Shown here: positions 24,184 through 32,686 of the stretch, piece after piece
How positions within the stretch are numbered: position 1 is the first letter of the stretch
Layout: the number at the start of each line of letters is the position of its first letter
Origin: Gemmatimonadota bacterium
GTDB taxonomy: Bacteria; Gemmatimonadota; Gemmatimonadetes; Longimicrobiales; Gaopeijiaceae
Length of the DNA: 32,749 bases
Assembly (NCBI GenBank): GCA_016209885.1
Contig: JACQVF010000083.1
Coordinates: 1-32,749 of the forward strand
Direction: 5' to 3'
Translations under genes and position numbers: made by a program
The notes under the pieces: model-generated
Seen by the model: only the letters and a program-made list of their open reading frames with translations
Told to the model about the DNA's origin: nothing
The model's database searches: none

Positions 24184-24212
24184 TTGACAGGGGCGAGTGA
24201 CCGAAACATCTT
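24184..24212 (+). promoter_or_regulatory. Candidate promoter placing the transcript start at the uppS ATG
   Basis: A consensus TTGACA (24184-24189) is followed after 17 nt by a weak CATCTT (24207-24212). A start about 7 nt downstream would fall on the A of the uppS ATG. There is no ribosome-binding site before uppS; a run of seven T followed by C precedes the ATG. A leaderless transcript is possible, but the -10 box is poor. Confidence 0.35.
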
Positions 24213-24218
24213 TTTTTC

Positions 24219-24962
24219 ATGGAGTCTGAGCTTCTCGAGCGGATCAAGCTCGACGGCCGTATCCCGTCGCACGTGGCTGTGATCATGGACGGGAATGGCC
24301 GCTGGGCGCGGGAGCGTGGGCTGCCGCGGTATGCCGGACACCGCCGGGGAATGGTCGCAGTGCGGGATGTGGTGGAGGGAGCGGTGGAGGCGGGGATCGA
24401 GGTGCTCACGCTTTTTGCGTTTTCGAAGGAGAACTGGCAGCGGCCGCGCCCCGAGATCGCGGCGCTTATGGCGCTCCTGAAGCGCTACGCGGACTCGGAG
24501 CGGCAGGAGCTCAAGGCGCAGGGCGTGGCGGTCCACGTGTTGGGGGAGCTGGACCGTTTGCGTGCGGGACCGCGCGCGGCGGTGGAGCGGATCGTGGGGG
24601 AGACGGCGGCCGGCAAGACGATGCGCCTGAACCTCATGATCTCGTACAGCGGGCGCGACGAGATCGTGCGCGCGGTGCGGGAGCTGGCCCGGCGAGCCCG
24701 GCGCGGCGAGCTGGATCCGGACGAGATCGACGAGTCTTTGTTCGGGAGCGTCTTATACACGGCGGGGCTCCCGGATCCCGACCTGCTCATCCGCACCTCG
24801 GGCGAGCTGCGGATCAGCAATTTCATGCTGTGGCAGCTCGCTTACACGGAGCTCTATATCTCGTCCGTCTACTGGCCGGACTTCACCCGGGAACACCTCT
24901 TTGCCGCCATCAGCGACTATCAGCGCCGCGAGCGTCGGTTCGGTCGCGTGACGGCCGGCTGA
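24219..24962 (+). CDS. uppS: Isoprenyl transferase (undecaprenyl diphosphate synthase)
   Basis: The 247-aa cis-prenyltransferase extends farnesyl diphosphate to the lipid carrier for peptidoglycan and other wall polymers. VAVIMDGNGRWA with the catalytic Asp near residue 25, RYAGHRRG, FAFSKENWQRP and the C-terminal RTSGELRISNFMLWQLAYTELY are all present. It precedes cdsA by 13 nt. No Shine-Dalgarno sequence precedes the ATG. Confidence 0.97.
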   Translation: MESELLERIKLDGRIPSHVAVIMDGNGRWARERGLPRYAGHRRGMVAVRDVVEGAVEAGIEVLTLFAFSKENWQRPRPEIAALMALLKRYADSERQELKAQGVAVHVLGELDRLRAGPRAAVERIVGETAAGKTMRLNLMISYSGRDEIVRAVRELARRARRGELDPDEIDESLFGSVLYTAGLPDPDLLIRTSGELRISNFMLWQLAYTELYISSVYWPDFTREHLFAAISDYQRRERRFGRVTAG

Positions 24963-24975
24963 CCGGCGGCGCCGG

Positions 24976-25857
24976 ATGGCGGGTGAGCTGACCCGCCGGG
25001 TCGCCGTCTCCGTCGTCGGCATCCCGCTCGCCCTCCTCGTGGCGTATCTCGGGAGCTGGGTCCTGGGCGCGTTGCTGGCGGCGCTGGCGGCGCTGTCTGC
25101 CATGGAGCTCTTCCGGCTCGCGGAGCTGCGGGGCACGCGGCCCTTCACCGCGCTGGGAGTGGCGGGAGCGGTGTTCTTCGTCGTGGTCGCTGCGGGCTCT
25201 CGGTCGGTCGCGGCGGCGGCGGCGTGGCTGTGGGGCGGGACCGTGGTGCTCCTCGTGGCAGGGGCGACGCTGGCGATCTGGCTCCGGGGCGGCGCGTCCG
25301 CGCCGCTGGCGAGCGTGACGGTGACGGCGGGCGGGGCCGTCTACGCCGGGGGCCTCCTCTCTTTTGCGATCTTCCTCCGTCATCTTCCGGAGAGCTCGGG
25401 GTCGTCGTCAAGCGCTGCGACGGCGTGGCAGGGCACCGCTCTGCTGGGGCTCCCGCTGCTCGTGACGTGGCTGGGTGACACGGTGGCCTACTTCGCGGGG
25501 CGGCGCTGGGGTCGGAAGAAGCTCATCCCGGCGGTGAGCCCAGGAAAGACGTGGGTTGGCGCGCTGGCGGGATTGGCGGCGGCGGTCCTGGCGGCAGCGG
25601 CCTACGGCAGTCTCGTCCTGGACGGGTTGCCCACTCACAGGATGGGTGCTCGTTCTGCCGCGCTGGCCGGCCTCGTCATCGGCGTCGCCGCCCAGATGGG
25701 CGATCTGGTGGAGTCGCTGTTCAAACGGGAAGCCGGGGTGAAGGACTCGGGGCGCATTCTCCCCGGCCACGGCGGGATGCTCGACCGACTGGACGCCCTC
25801 TTCTTCAGCCTTCCCGTAGCGTACTGGTTCGTGGTGGCATGGGAGGCCGTCCGGTGA
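24976..25857 (+). CDS. cdsA: Phosphatidate cytidylyltransferase
   Basis: The 293-aa polytopic membrane protein makes CDP-diacylglycerol from phosphatidate and CTP. Several hydrophobic helices precede the catalytic region WLGDTVAYFAGRRWGRKKL and the family signature at about residues 238-262 (QMGDLVESLFKR followed by GVKDSGRILPGHGGMLDR). It sits 13 nt after uppS, and its stop overlaps the dxr start as GTGA. Confidence 0.96.
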   Translation: MAGELTRRVAVSVVGIPLALLVAYLGSWVLGALLAALAALSAMELFRLAELRGTRPFTALGVAGAVFFVVVAAGSRSVAAAAAWLWGGTVVLLVAGATLAIWLRGGASAPLASVTVTAGGAVYAGGLLSFAIFLRHLPESSGSSSSAATAWQGTALLGLPLLVTWLGDTVAYFAGRRWGRKKLIPAVSPGKTWVGALAGLAAAVLAAAAYGSLVLDGLPTHRMGARSAALAGLVIGVAAQMGDLVESLFKREAGVKDSGRILPGHGGMLDRLDALFFSLPVAYWFVVAWEAVR

Positions 25858-27035
25858 TTCGCGTGGTGATCCTGGGCTCCACCGGGTCGATCGGCGAGAG
25901 TACGCTCCGTGTGATCGAGCGGCACCGGGATCGGTTTCGCGTGGTGGCGCTGGCGGCACGGCGCTCCGTGGAGGCGGTGGCCGGACAGGTGCGGCGCACG
26001 GGTGCTCAGCGCGCAGTGATCACGGAGAGCGGCGCGCTGGAGCGGGCGGGGAAGCTGCCACGCTGCCAGTGGAGCACGGGCGAGGATGCGCTGCTGGAGC
26101 TGGCGAGGGACCCGGAGGTGGACGTGGTGGTGAATGCGCTGGTGGGGTCCGTCGGGCTCGGAGCCACGCTGGCGGCGCTTCTTGCCGGGAAACGGCTTGC
26201 GCTGGCGAACAAGGAATCGCTGGTCTCCGGCGGTCCGCTCGTGCTGGCCGCCGCGGCCCAGGGCGGCGGTCAGCTCGTGCCGATCGACAGTGAGCACTCG
26301 GCGATCCTGCAGTGCCTGGAGGGATGCCGCCACGAGAGCGTGGCACGTCTGGTGCTCACGGCCTCTGGCGGCCCGTTCCGGGAGTGGAACGCGGAGGAGA
26401 TGGGGCGAGCGCGACCCGCGGAGGCGCTGCGGCACCCGACCTGGCGGATGGGCGCGAAGGTCACCGTGGACTCGGCGACGCTGGCGAACAAGGCGCTCGA
26501 GGTCATCGAGGCGCACTTCCTGTATGGCGTCCCCTACGACGCCATCGAGGTGGTCGTGCACCCGCAGTCGATCGTTCACTCGTTCGTCGAGTTCGTGGAC
26601 GGCTCGGTGCTGGCGCAGCTCGGGCTGCCGAACATGGAACTGCCAATCCTCTACGCGCTCGGCTACCCGGACCGCATCCCGGATAGGGCGTTGCGCACCT
26701 TCGACCCGATGAGCGTCTCGCCCTTGACGTTCGAAGGGATCGATCGGGCGCGCTTCCCGCTCTTCTCCCTGGGCGTCGGTGCCGGGCGCCGCGGCGGCAC
26801 GGCGCCGGCCATCTTCAACGCGGCGAACGAGGTCGTGGTGGAAGGCTTCCTTTCAGGTCGACTCTCGTTCCCTGCCATGGCGGAGGTTGTGGCGGAGGTG
26901 CTGTGCGCGGCGGATCCCGCGGTCGTGCGCGCAGTGGAGACCGTGGCGGATGTGCTCGAGGCCGACGCGTGGGCGCGGCGTGCGGCAGGCGAGGCGATGG
27001 AGGCGCGCGGGGAGATGGAGTCGCCGCGATGCTGA
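25854..27035 (+). CDS. dxr: 1-deoxy-D-xylulose-5-phosphate reductoisomerase
   Basis: The 393-aa enzyme makes methylerythritol phosphate in the MEP isoprenoid pathway, which feeds the uppS substrate. The NADPH motif GSTGSIG, the metal/substrate segments LANKESLV, PIDSEHSAI, TASGGPF and the long conserved block around PTWRMGAKVTVDSATLANK and HPQSIVHS are intact. GTG 25854 is chosen because GGGAGG lies 7 nt upstream; ATG 25839 is possible. It overlaps cdsA by 4 nt and rseP by 7 nt. Confidence 0.97.
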   Translation: MIRVVILGSTGSIGESTLRVIERHRDRFRVVALAARRSVEAVAGQVRRTGAQRAVITESGALERAGKLPRCQWSTGEDALLELARDPEVDVVVNALVGSVGLGATLAALLAGKRLALANKESLVSGGPLVLAAAAQGGGQLVPIDSEHSAILQCLEGCRHESVARLVLTASGGPFREWNAEEMGRARPAEALRHPTWRMGAKVTVDSATLANKALEVIEAHFLYGVPYDAIEVVVHPQSIVHSFVEFVDGSVLAQLGLPNMELPILYALGYPDRIPDRALRTFDPMSVSPLTFEGIDRARFPLFSLGVGAGRRGGTAPAIFNAANEVVVEGFLSGRLSFPAMAEVVAEVLCAADPAVVRAVETVADVLEADAWARRAAGEAMEARGEMESPRC

Positions 27036-28390
27036 CGATCCTCGCCACGGTCGTCGTTCTCGGCGTGCTCATCTTCGTGCACGAGCTGGGCCACTTCGTG
27101 GCCGCGAAGCTGGTGGGCATCGAGGTCGTGCGTTTCTCCCTGGGCTTGGGACCGAAGCTGTGGGGCCTCAGGGTCGGGGAGACGGAGTACGTGGTGAGCT
27201 GGATCCCGCTGGGCGGTTACGTGAAGATGGGCGGCATGGACGACGAGGTGATGGAGAGGCTCGAGGGGGGCCGAGTGGGAGAGCGCCGCCTGGGGGGCCC
27301 AGGGGAGCGCGACTTCGACGCGAAGCCGATCTGGGCGCGCACGGTGGTGGTCTCGGCGGGTGTATTCATGAACGCGCTCTTCGCCTTCGCCGTCTACGCC
27401 GGGGTGGTGGGGTTGTGGGGCGTTCCCGAGCCGGCCACCACGCGGGTGGGCCACGTGGACGCATTGCGGCTTCCGGTGGGTGCCGAGGCGCTGGCGCGGA
27501 TCGAGCCGGGAGCACAGATCATCCGGGTCGGCAATCGTGCCATCGAGCGGTGGAGCGCGATTCGTGACGCGCTCCTCACGGGGCAGCCCGGACCGTCGGC
27601 TGTCGAGCTCGCCTCGGGCGCGACGCTCGAGATCCGGATCCCCGCCGATGAGGCCGAACGAGAGCGCCTGGCGGAGGCGCTCTTCCCCTGGCAGGAAGCA
27701 CTGATCAGCGGGGTGAATCCGGGCTCCCCGGCGGAGCGGGCCGCAATCCGCGCGGGCGACCGCGTCGTGGCGGTGGAGGGCCGGCCGATCCGCACCTGGT
27801 ACGAGTTCCAGGAGGAGATCCGCGGGCGACCCGAGGTCCGGGTGAACCTCACGATCCTGCGCGCAGGCCGCGAGCTCCAGCGCTCGCTGAGGCCCGACGC
27901 GGAGCGGACTCGGGATCCCGAGACGGGCGAGGAGCGGGTGGTGGGGATCATCGGGGTGTTCAGCGCCCCGGAGATCGTCCGGGTGGAGGTGACGCCGCTC
28001 CAGGCCGTCGAGCTCGGTGCCCGTCAGACCTGGGGGATCACGGTCCTGATCCTCGGCTTCCTCCGCGACCTCGTCGCCGGCGATGTCTCACCCCGGAGCG
28101 TGGGGAGTATCGTGGCCATCGGCGAGATGTCCGGCCGGGTCGCGCGCCAGGGGATCGAGTCGTTCCTCGGCTTCCTCGCCTTCTTCTCTGTGAACCTGGC
28201 GATCCTCAACCTCCTGCCGATCCCCGTCCTGGACGGCGGCCACCTTCTGTTCCTGGTCATCGAGGCGGCACGCGGCCGGGCGCTCACCGTGGAGCAGCGG
28301 GTCCGGTGGAGCCACATCGGCTTCATTATCGTGGTCGGGCTCATGCTCTGGGCGCTCTCGAACGACGTGCTGCGGCTGTTGGGATTGTAG
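27029..28390 (+). CDS. rseP: Site-2 intramembrane zinc protease RseP
   Basis: The 453-aa membrane protease cleaves anti-sigma factors and remnant signal peptides within the membrane. The zinc motif HELGHF is at residues 19-24 in the first helix, and the second catalytic motif NLLPIPVLDGGH is near the C-terminus. Two PDZ-like regions lie between. The first (about 140-200) is weakly conserved; the second is clear, with NPGSPAERAAIRAGDRVVAVEG. The gene overlaps the dxr end by 7 nt. Its bamA/ompH partners, common in proteobacteria, do not follow. Confidence 0.96.
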   Translation: MLTILATVVVLGVLIFVHELGHFVAAKLVGIEVVRFSLGLGPKLWGLRVGETEYVVSWIPLGGYVKMGGMDDEVMERLEGGRVGERRLGGPGERDFDAKPIWARTVVVSAGVFMNALFAFAVYAGVVGLWGVPEPATTRVGHVDALRLPVGAEALARIEPGAQIIRVGNRAIERWSAIRDALLTGQPGPSAVELASGATLEIRIPADEAERERLAEALFPWQEALISGVNPGSPAERAAIRAGDRVVAVEGRPIRTWYEFQEEIRGRPEVRVNLTILRAGRELQRSLRPDAERTRDPETGEERVVGIIGVFSAPEIVRVEVTPLQAVELGARQTWGITVLILGFLRDLVAGDVSPRSVGSIVAIGEMSGRVARQGIESFLGFLAFFSVNLAILNLLPIPVLDGGHLLFLVIEAARGRALTVEQRVRWSHIGFIIVVGLMLWALSNDVLRLLGL

Positions 28391-28391
28391 C

Positions 28392-28409
28392 GATTCGCGA
28401 ACGCGGATC
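28392..28409. terminator. Palindrome between convergent rseP and hydrolase genes
   Basis: GATTCGCG-AA-CGCGGATC is an 8-bp palindrome with one T-G pair, filling the 17-nt gap between the two convergent stop codons and entering the hydrolase stop. It probably marks a bidirectional end. There is no U-tract. Confidence 0.5.
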
Positions 28410-29229
28410 ATAGCAACGACAGTTGCTCCGGCCCCGCGCGCCGCCTGAGCTCCTCCACGTCGATAACGCCCAGCGGCTCGTCCTGGCGCGCGACGGCCAG
28501 GTAGCCGCGGTATCCGGCATCGGCGAGAGCCGTGGCGATGGCGGCGCGGGCGAGCGGCGGGTCGTTACACGCCTCGCTGAGGTGGGCCAGGATGACGCCG
28601 ACCAGTCGCGGGTGCAGGAGCTCGCGCACGAGCTCGGCGGCAGCGCGGTTCGAGAGGTGACCGTGGCTGGAGGCGATGCGTTGCTTGACCGACCACGGGT
28701 ACGGCCCATCGCGCAGCAGCATCTCGTCGTGGTTCGCCTCCAGAACCAGGAGGTCGCAGTGCGAGAGCGCGTGGCGGACGGCCGCGGTGGGCCGGCCCAG
28801 GTCGGTGGCGATCCCGAGCTTCGTCCCGGCCTGGCGGTCGAAGACGGTGACGGCCACGGGATCCACGGCGTCGTGGCAGGTGAGGAAGGGCGCGATGCGG
28901 ATCTCGCCGATCTCGAAGGGCGCACCCGGCCGGTAGTGCACGACGCACTCGTCGCCGCGGAGCAGGCGAGCGCAGGCGCGGAGTGTAGCCGGCGTGGTAT
29001 AGATGGGGATTCGGTGTCGTCGCGCGAAGACGCCCATGCCGCGGGTATGGTCCGCATGATCGTGGGTGACCACGAGGGCGGTGAGGGAGCCCGGGGCGAT
29101 TCCGATTTTGGCGAACCGGCGCTCGAGGTCGCGGGCGCTGAAGCCCGCGTCGACGAGCACGCGGGTCGTGCCGACCTCGACGAGCGTGGCGTTACCCTCG
29201 CTGCCGCTCCCCAGGACGCAGACTCGCAA
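28408..29229 (-). CDS. MBL-fold metallohydrolase, YycJ/WalJ-like
   Basis: The 273-aa protein starts directly with the beta-strand and loop RVCVLGSGSEGNATLVEVG typical of YycJ/WalJ proteins. The metallo-beta-lactamase site is H56, H58, D60, H61 in THDHADH. Further metal ligands are likely in FLTCHDAVDP, TDLGRPT and the late SSHGHLSNRAAAE and ILAHLSEACND. Proteins of this group are predicted DNA or nucleotide phosphodiesterases; the true substrate is unsure. TTG 29229 is preferred because AGGAGG lies 5 nt upstream. GTG 29235 and longer forms are possible. It follows manC on the minus strand by 37 nt. Confidence 0.93.
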   Translation of the reverse strand: MRVCVLGSGSEGNATLVEVGTTRVLVDAGFSARDLERRFAKIGIAPGSLTALVVTHDHADHTRGMGVFARRHRIPIYTTPATLRACARLLRGDECVVHYRPGAPFEIGEIRIAPFLTCHDAVDPVAVTVFDRQAGTKLGIATDLGRPTAAVRHALSHCDLLVLEANHDEMLLRDGPYPWSVKQRIASSHGHLSNRAAAELVRELLHPRLVGVILAHLSEACNDPPLARAAIATALADAGYRGYLAVARQDEPLGVIDVEELRRRAGPEQLSLL

Positions 29230-29266
29230 CCGCACCTCCTCGGACGAGCGGGCGCCGTAGTGCCGG

Positions 29267-30391
29267 CTAGGGGTCGTCCCGGCCTTCTCCGAGCTCCCGG
29301 AGCGGCTGGGGCATTCGCTCAAGTAGCCGCTTGAGGTCAGGCGCGCGGGAACGGTGTGCGACGAAGGTCACGCACGCGGTTCGGACCACGATCAGATCGT
29401 TGACGCCGAAGAGCACGGCGGGGATGCCGCCCGCGTACACGATGTTGCGACTCGACTCCACGGGATACGATTCGCCCACGCTCACGTTCCCCTGGACGTC
29501 CGCGGCTCGCAGCCTGCTCAGGGCCTCCCAGCTGCCCACGTCGTCCCAGCGGAACGTGGCGCGCACGGCGGCGACCCGTGGGCTCCGCTCCAGCACGGCC
29601 TCGTCCACGGAGATCACTGGACTGTGCGCGAAGAAACCCTCCACGTCACCGCGCTCCAGGAGCGGCAGGAGCTCGGCCAGTTCGCGGGCCCGGAGCCGGA
29701 TCTCTTCGAGGAAGAGGTCCACCGGCCAGACAAACAGTCCGCTGTTCCAGAGGTAGCCGCGGCGCAGGAACTCGCGCGCGGTTTCCAGGTCGGGCTTCTC
29801 GACGAACGCCTCGACCCGATGCGCGATCACCCCGTCGGCCTCCTCCGGTTCGAGCGGATCCCCGAGGCGGATGTAGCCGTAGCCCGTCTCGGGCCGGGTC
29901 GGCTCCACGCCCACGCTAACCAACACGCGGTGCCGCCGTGCCACGTCCACGGCCCGGCGGATGACCGTGTGGAAAGCATCCGCCGGCTCGATGATATGGT
30001 CGGCGTGGAGCGAGATGAGGATCGCACTCGGGGTGCGGCGAAAGATCTCCACGGCGGCCCACGCGAGCACCGGCGCCGTGCCGCGCGCTTCGGGCTCGAT
30101 GCGGAAGTTGGCCTCTGCCAGGTCGGTCATCACTGCGGCGATGGGTGCGACGAGGTGCTTGCCCGTGAGGATCCAGAGTTGATCCCGAGGCACGAGAGGG
30201 CGCGCGCGCTCCACCGCCTCAACCACGAGCGGCCGCTCGCCGAAGATCGGCAGGAGCTGCTTCGGCGCTCTCGGTGTGCTCACAGGCCAGAAGCGCTGGC
30301 CGACGCCGCCGGCCAGAATCACGATCCAGCTCCCCGGGTCCGCCGCGTGCGTGGCGTTCGGTGATGCGGGCGATGCGGGCAAGGAACGCAC
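29267..30391 (-). CDS. manC: Mannose-1-phosphate guanylyltransferase
   Basis: The enzyme joins mannose-1-phosphate and GTP to GDP-mannose for glycans and polysaccharides. The nucleotide-binding start WIVILAGGVGQRFWPVST, the basic PKQLLPI, the LHADHIIEP metal region, GYGYIRLG, VEAFVEKPD, WNSGLFVWP and WDDVGSWEAL are all typical. It lacks the C-terminal isomerase domain of bifunctional AlgA/ManC. The start is uncertain: GTG 30391 gives 374 aa; the frame stays open to GTG 30436. Two copies of GATGCGGGC (30363-30380) encode ASPASP in the N-terminal extension. It lies upstream of the MBL gene on the same strand and may be co-transcribed with it. Confidence 0.92.
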   Translation of the reverse strand: MRSLPASPASPNATHAADPGSWIVILAGGVGQRFWPVSTPRAPKQLLPIFGERPLVVEAVERARPLVPRDQLWILTGKHLVAPIAAVMTDLAEANFRIEPEARGTAPVLAWAAVEIFRRTPSAILISLHADHIIEPADAFHTVIRRAVDVARRHRVLVSVGVEPTRPETGYGYIRLGDPLEPEEADGVIAHRVEAFVEKPDLETAREFLRRGYLWNSGLFVWPVDLFLEEIRLRARELAELLPLLERGDVEGFFAHSPVISVDEAVLERSPRVAAVRATFRWDDVGSWEALSRLRAADVQGNVSVGESYPVESSRNIVYAGGIPAVLFGVNDLIVVRTACVTFVAHRSRAPDLKRLLERMPQPLRELGEGRDDP

Positions 30392-30436
30392 TCGGGTCGA
30401 AAGGACTCCGTGTCGAGCCCTGCGTAGGCGGCCCAC

Positions 30437-30683
30437 CCTCGGGAACCGCAGGGAAGGCGGCCGGGTACCGGCGAGCCCTAAGGCACGAGCCGGTGCGGGT
30501 CGCTTCGGGCCGGGCGCCGCCGCCGGGTCGTCGCGGAGCGAGTCCCACCGCGCGACCGGCGCGGGACGACCGGGGCTCCGTCGCCGTCTCCGGCGGGGTC
30601 CGCCGCCGGCTCAGGGGCGGGCAAGCTACCCGTTGGATGAGGCAAAGTCAAGGATCGGCGCGAGGTTCAGCCGTTTCCCGGGC
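30437..30683. other. Intergenic region between divergent manC and lipoprotein-serS transcripts
   Basis: With the promoter at 30684 and a leader of about 120 nt, this forms a gap of about 400 nt between coding regions. I saw no small gene or RNA signature. The manC promoter must be here on the minus strand, but no clear boxes were found. Confidence 0.5.
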
Positions 30684-30713
30684 TTGACATCGCGGGTTCG
30701 GCGGCGGTAGTCT
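30684..30713 (+). promoter_or_regulatory. Promoter of the lipoprotein-serS pair
   Basis: TTGACA (30684-30689) and TAGTCT (30708-30713) are separated by 18 nt, about 125 nt before the lipoprotein start. A leader of about 115 nt would result; it is GC-rich and shows no recognised riboswitch. Confidence 0.65.
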
Positions 30714-30837
30714 GGCAGGGCGCTTCAGCGGTTCGGTCAGGCCATCGGCTACCGGGTCTGCGCGCTCGGTGCGGGCGCCACGACGCTCGCGGGGCGCCGA
30801 CCGGGCGGCCCGCGGCCTGATTCTGTTTCTATCCTCA

Positions 30838-31401
30838 ATGACGACGAGCCGAATGCGATGGTGGAAGTTCGCGGCCGTGGCAGCCGTGCTGTCCCTGGCC
30901 GCGTGTGACGACGACTTCTTCGACTTCCGGTGGACCGCGTCCCCGGACACGGCGGTCATCTACTCGCTCGCACGCCCGGAGCTGGGACCACCCTCCGCGT
31001 TCGATTTCCTCGCGCGCCAGCCGGTCCGCATCGAGGCGCCCACGGCCACGGGCCGGTGGGACGTGGCGCTGGACACCCGGGACGGCCGTCTGGAGTTGCT
31101 GCCGCCCGGCGCCCTGGGGGTACAGTCCATGGCGCGTATCCTGCTGCTGGCGGACACCAGCTTCGACGCGGTCAACGAGGCGCCGGGCGACTCGAGCCGC
31201 TACGTGGCCGACAGACCGCTGCCGCTCCGAAGCGGTGCCGTCTACGTGGTGCGCACACACGAGGAAATCAGCTTCGGCCAGCGCTGCCCCCACTACGGGA
31301 AGTTCACACCGGTGGCGGTCGACGAAGTGGCGGGCACACTCCGCTTTCTCTTCGACGTGAACCCGTTCTGCAGCGACCGGCGCCTCGTGCCGCCGAACTG
31401 A
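30838..31401 (+). CDS. Putative lipoprotein of unknown function
   Basis: The 187-aa protein has a signal peptide with core FAAVAAVLSLAAC and a lipobox LAAC (Cys about residue 23), followed by acidic DDD, so it should be lipid-anchored; Asp after the Cys would suggest inner-membrane retention by the E. coli rule, which may not hold here. The mature part is beta-rich, with two Cys in the C-terminal segments GQRCPHYGKFTPVAVD and VNPFCSDRRLVP. These segments resemble those of small uncharacterised lipoproteins of Gemmatimonadota. ATG 30853 is an alternative start. The stop is 7 nt before serS, so both probably share the promoter at 30684. Confidence 0.85.
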   Translation: MTTSRMRWWKFAAVAAVLSLAACDDDFFDFRWTASPDTAVIYSLARPELGPPSAFDFLARQPVRIEAPTATGRWDVALDTRDGRLELLPPGALGVQSMARILLLADTSFDAVNEAPGDSSRYVADRPLPLRSGAVYVVRTHEEISFGQRCPHYGKFTPVAVDEVAGTLRFLFDVNPFCSDRRLVPPN

Positions 31402-31408
31402 ACGAACT

Positions 31409-32686
31409 ATGCTCGACCTGCGCCTGTTCCGCGAGGAGCCGGACCGCGTACGGGAGGGGCTGGCACGCCGCGGCCTGACGGAAGCCGAGAGCATCGTAGC
31501 GGAGGTCGCGCGGCTCGACGAGTGTCGCCGTGCGGCGATCTCGGAGGCGAACGCGCTCAAAGCGCGGCGCAACGAGGTGTCGAAGCAGATCGGCGAGCGG
31601 AAGCGTCGAAGCGAGGACGCGTCGGACTGGATCGCCGAGATGCGGCGGGTGGGCGTCCGGATCGCTGAGCTGGACCGGGAGGTCGCGGCGCAGGAGGCAC
31701 GGATTCAGGAGATCCTGCTCAACACCGCGAACCTGCCGCTCCCGGAGGTGCAGCCCGGCGGGCCCGAGGCGAACCAGGTCGTGCGGGTGTGGGGTGAGCG
31801 GCGCGACTTCTCGTTCGAGCCGCGGCCCCACTGGGAGTTGGGCGCGGCCCTCGACATCCTGGATCTGCCTCGGGGCGCAAAGGTGGCCGGCTCCGGGTTC
31901 CCGCTCCTCAAGGGCGCGGGAGCCCGGCTGCAGCGAGCCATGATCGACTTCATGCTGGACGTGCATACCCGAGAGCACGGCTACGTAGAGCTGAGACCGC
32001 CCTACCTGGTGAGCGCGGACAGCATGGTCGGGACCGGTCAGCTCCCGAAATACCACGAGGAGTCGTACTTCGTGGACCGCGATGGCCTCTGGCTCATTCC
32101 CACGGCGGAGGTCCCGGTCACGAACCTGCACCGCGACGAGCTTCTGGCGCCGGGGGCACTGCCGGTCCGATATGTGGCGTACTCGCCGTGTTTTCGGCGG
32201 GAGGCGGGCGCGGCCGGCGCGGACACGCGCGGGCTGCTCCGGGTCCACCAGTTCGACAAGGTGGAGCTCGTGCGCTACGAACCGCCGAAGCGTAGCCGCC
32301 AGGCGCTGGAGGAGCTGACGAACGAGGCGGAGAAGATCCTGCGCAGGCTGGGCCTGCATTACCGCGTCGTGCGCTTGGCCGCGGGCGACCTGGGCTTCTC
32401 GGGCGCCATGACCTACGACCTGGAGGTCTGGGCGCCGGGCGTGAAGAAGTGGCTCGAGGTCTCGAGCTGCACGACCTTCGGCGACTACCAGGCGCGGCGG
32501 GCGAATCTGCGGTTTCGGCCCGAGGCGGGGGCCAAGCCCGAGTTCGTGCATACCCTGAACGGCTCGGGCGTGGCGCTTGCGCGGACGGTTGTGGCCGTGC
32601 TCGAGCGTGGGCAGCAGGCCGACGGCAGCATCGTGATCCCGGAGGTGCTCTGGCCGTACGCGGGGTTCGAGGGCATCGGACCCTGA
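31409..32686 (+). CDS. serS: Seryl-tRNA synthetase
   Basis: The 425-aa class II synthetase charges tRNA-Ser (and tRNA-Sec). The N-terminal helical arm (about residues 1-105), which reads the tRNA variable arm, carries LDLRLFREEPDRVREGL and a coiled coil. The catalytic part shows PTAEVPVTNLH, motif 2 as YSPCFRREAGAAGADTRGL with HQFDKVE, KKWLEVSSCTTFGDYQARR and motif 3 NGSGVALARTVVAVLE. The last two residues, Gly-Pro, and the stop TGA are the first unit of a 9-nt tandem repeat. Confidence 0.98.
   Translation: MLDLRLFREEPDRVREGLARRGLTEAESIVAEVARLDECRRAAISEANALKARRNEVSKQIGERKRRSEDASDWIAEMRRVGVRIAELDREVAAQEARIQEILLNTANLPLPEVQPGGPEANQVVRVWGERRDFSFEPRPHWELGAALDILDLPRGAKVAGSGFPLLKGAGARLQRAMIDFMLDVHTREHGYVELRPPYLVSADSMVGTGQLPKYHEESYFVDRDGLWLIPTAEVPVTNLHRDELLAPGALPVRYVAYSPCFRREAGAAGADTRGLLRVHQFDKVELVRYEPPKRSRQALEELTNEAEKILRRLGLHYRVVRLAAGDLGFSGAMTYDLEVWAPGVKKWLEVSSCTTFGDYQARRANLRFRPEAGAKPEFVHTLNGSGVALARTVVAVLERGQQADGSIVIPEVLWPYAGFEGIGP

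Noticed and set aside
24207..24218. T-run before uppS as an intrinsic terminator of frr
   Set aside because: No stable stem lies directly before the run, and the following gene has no other good promoter.
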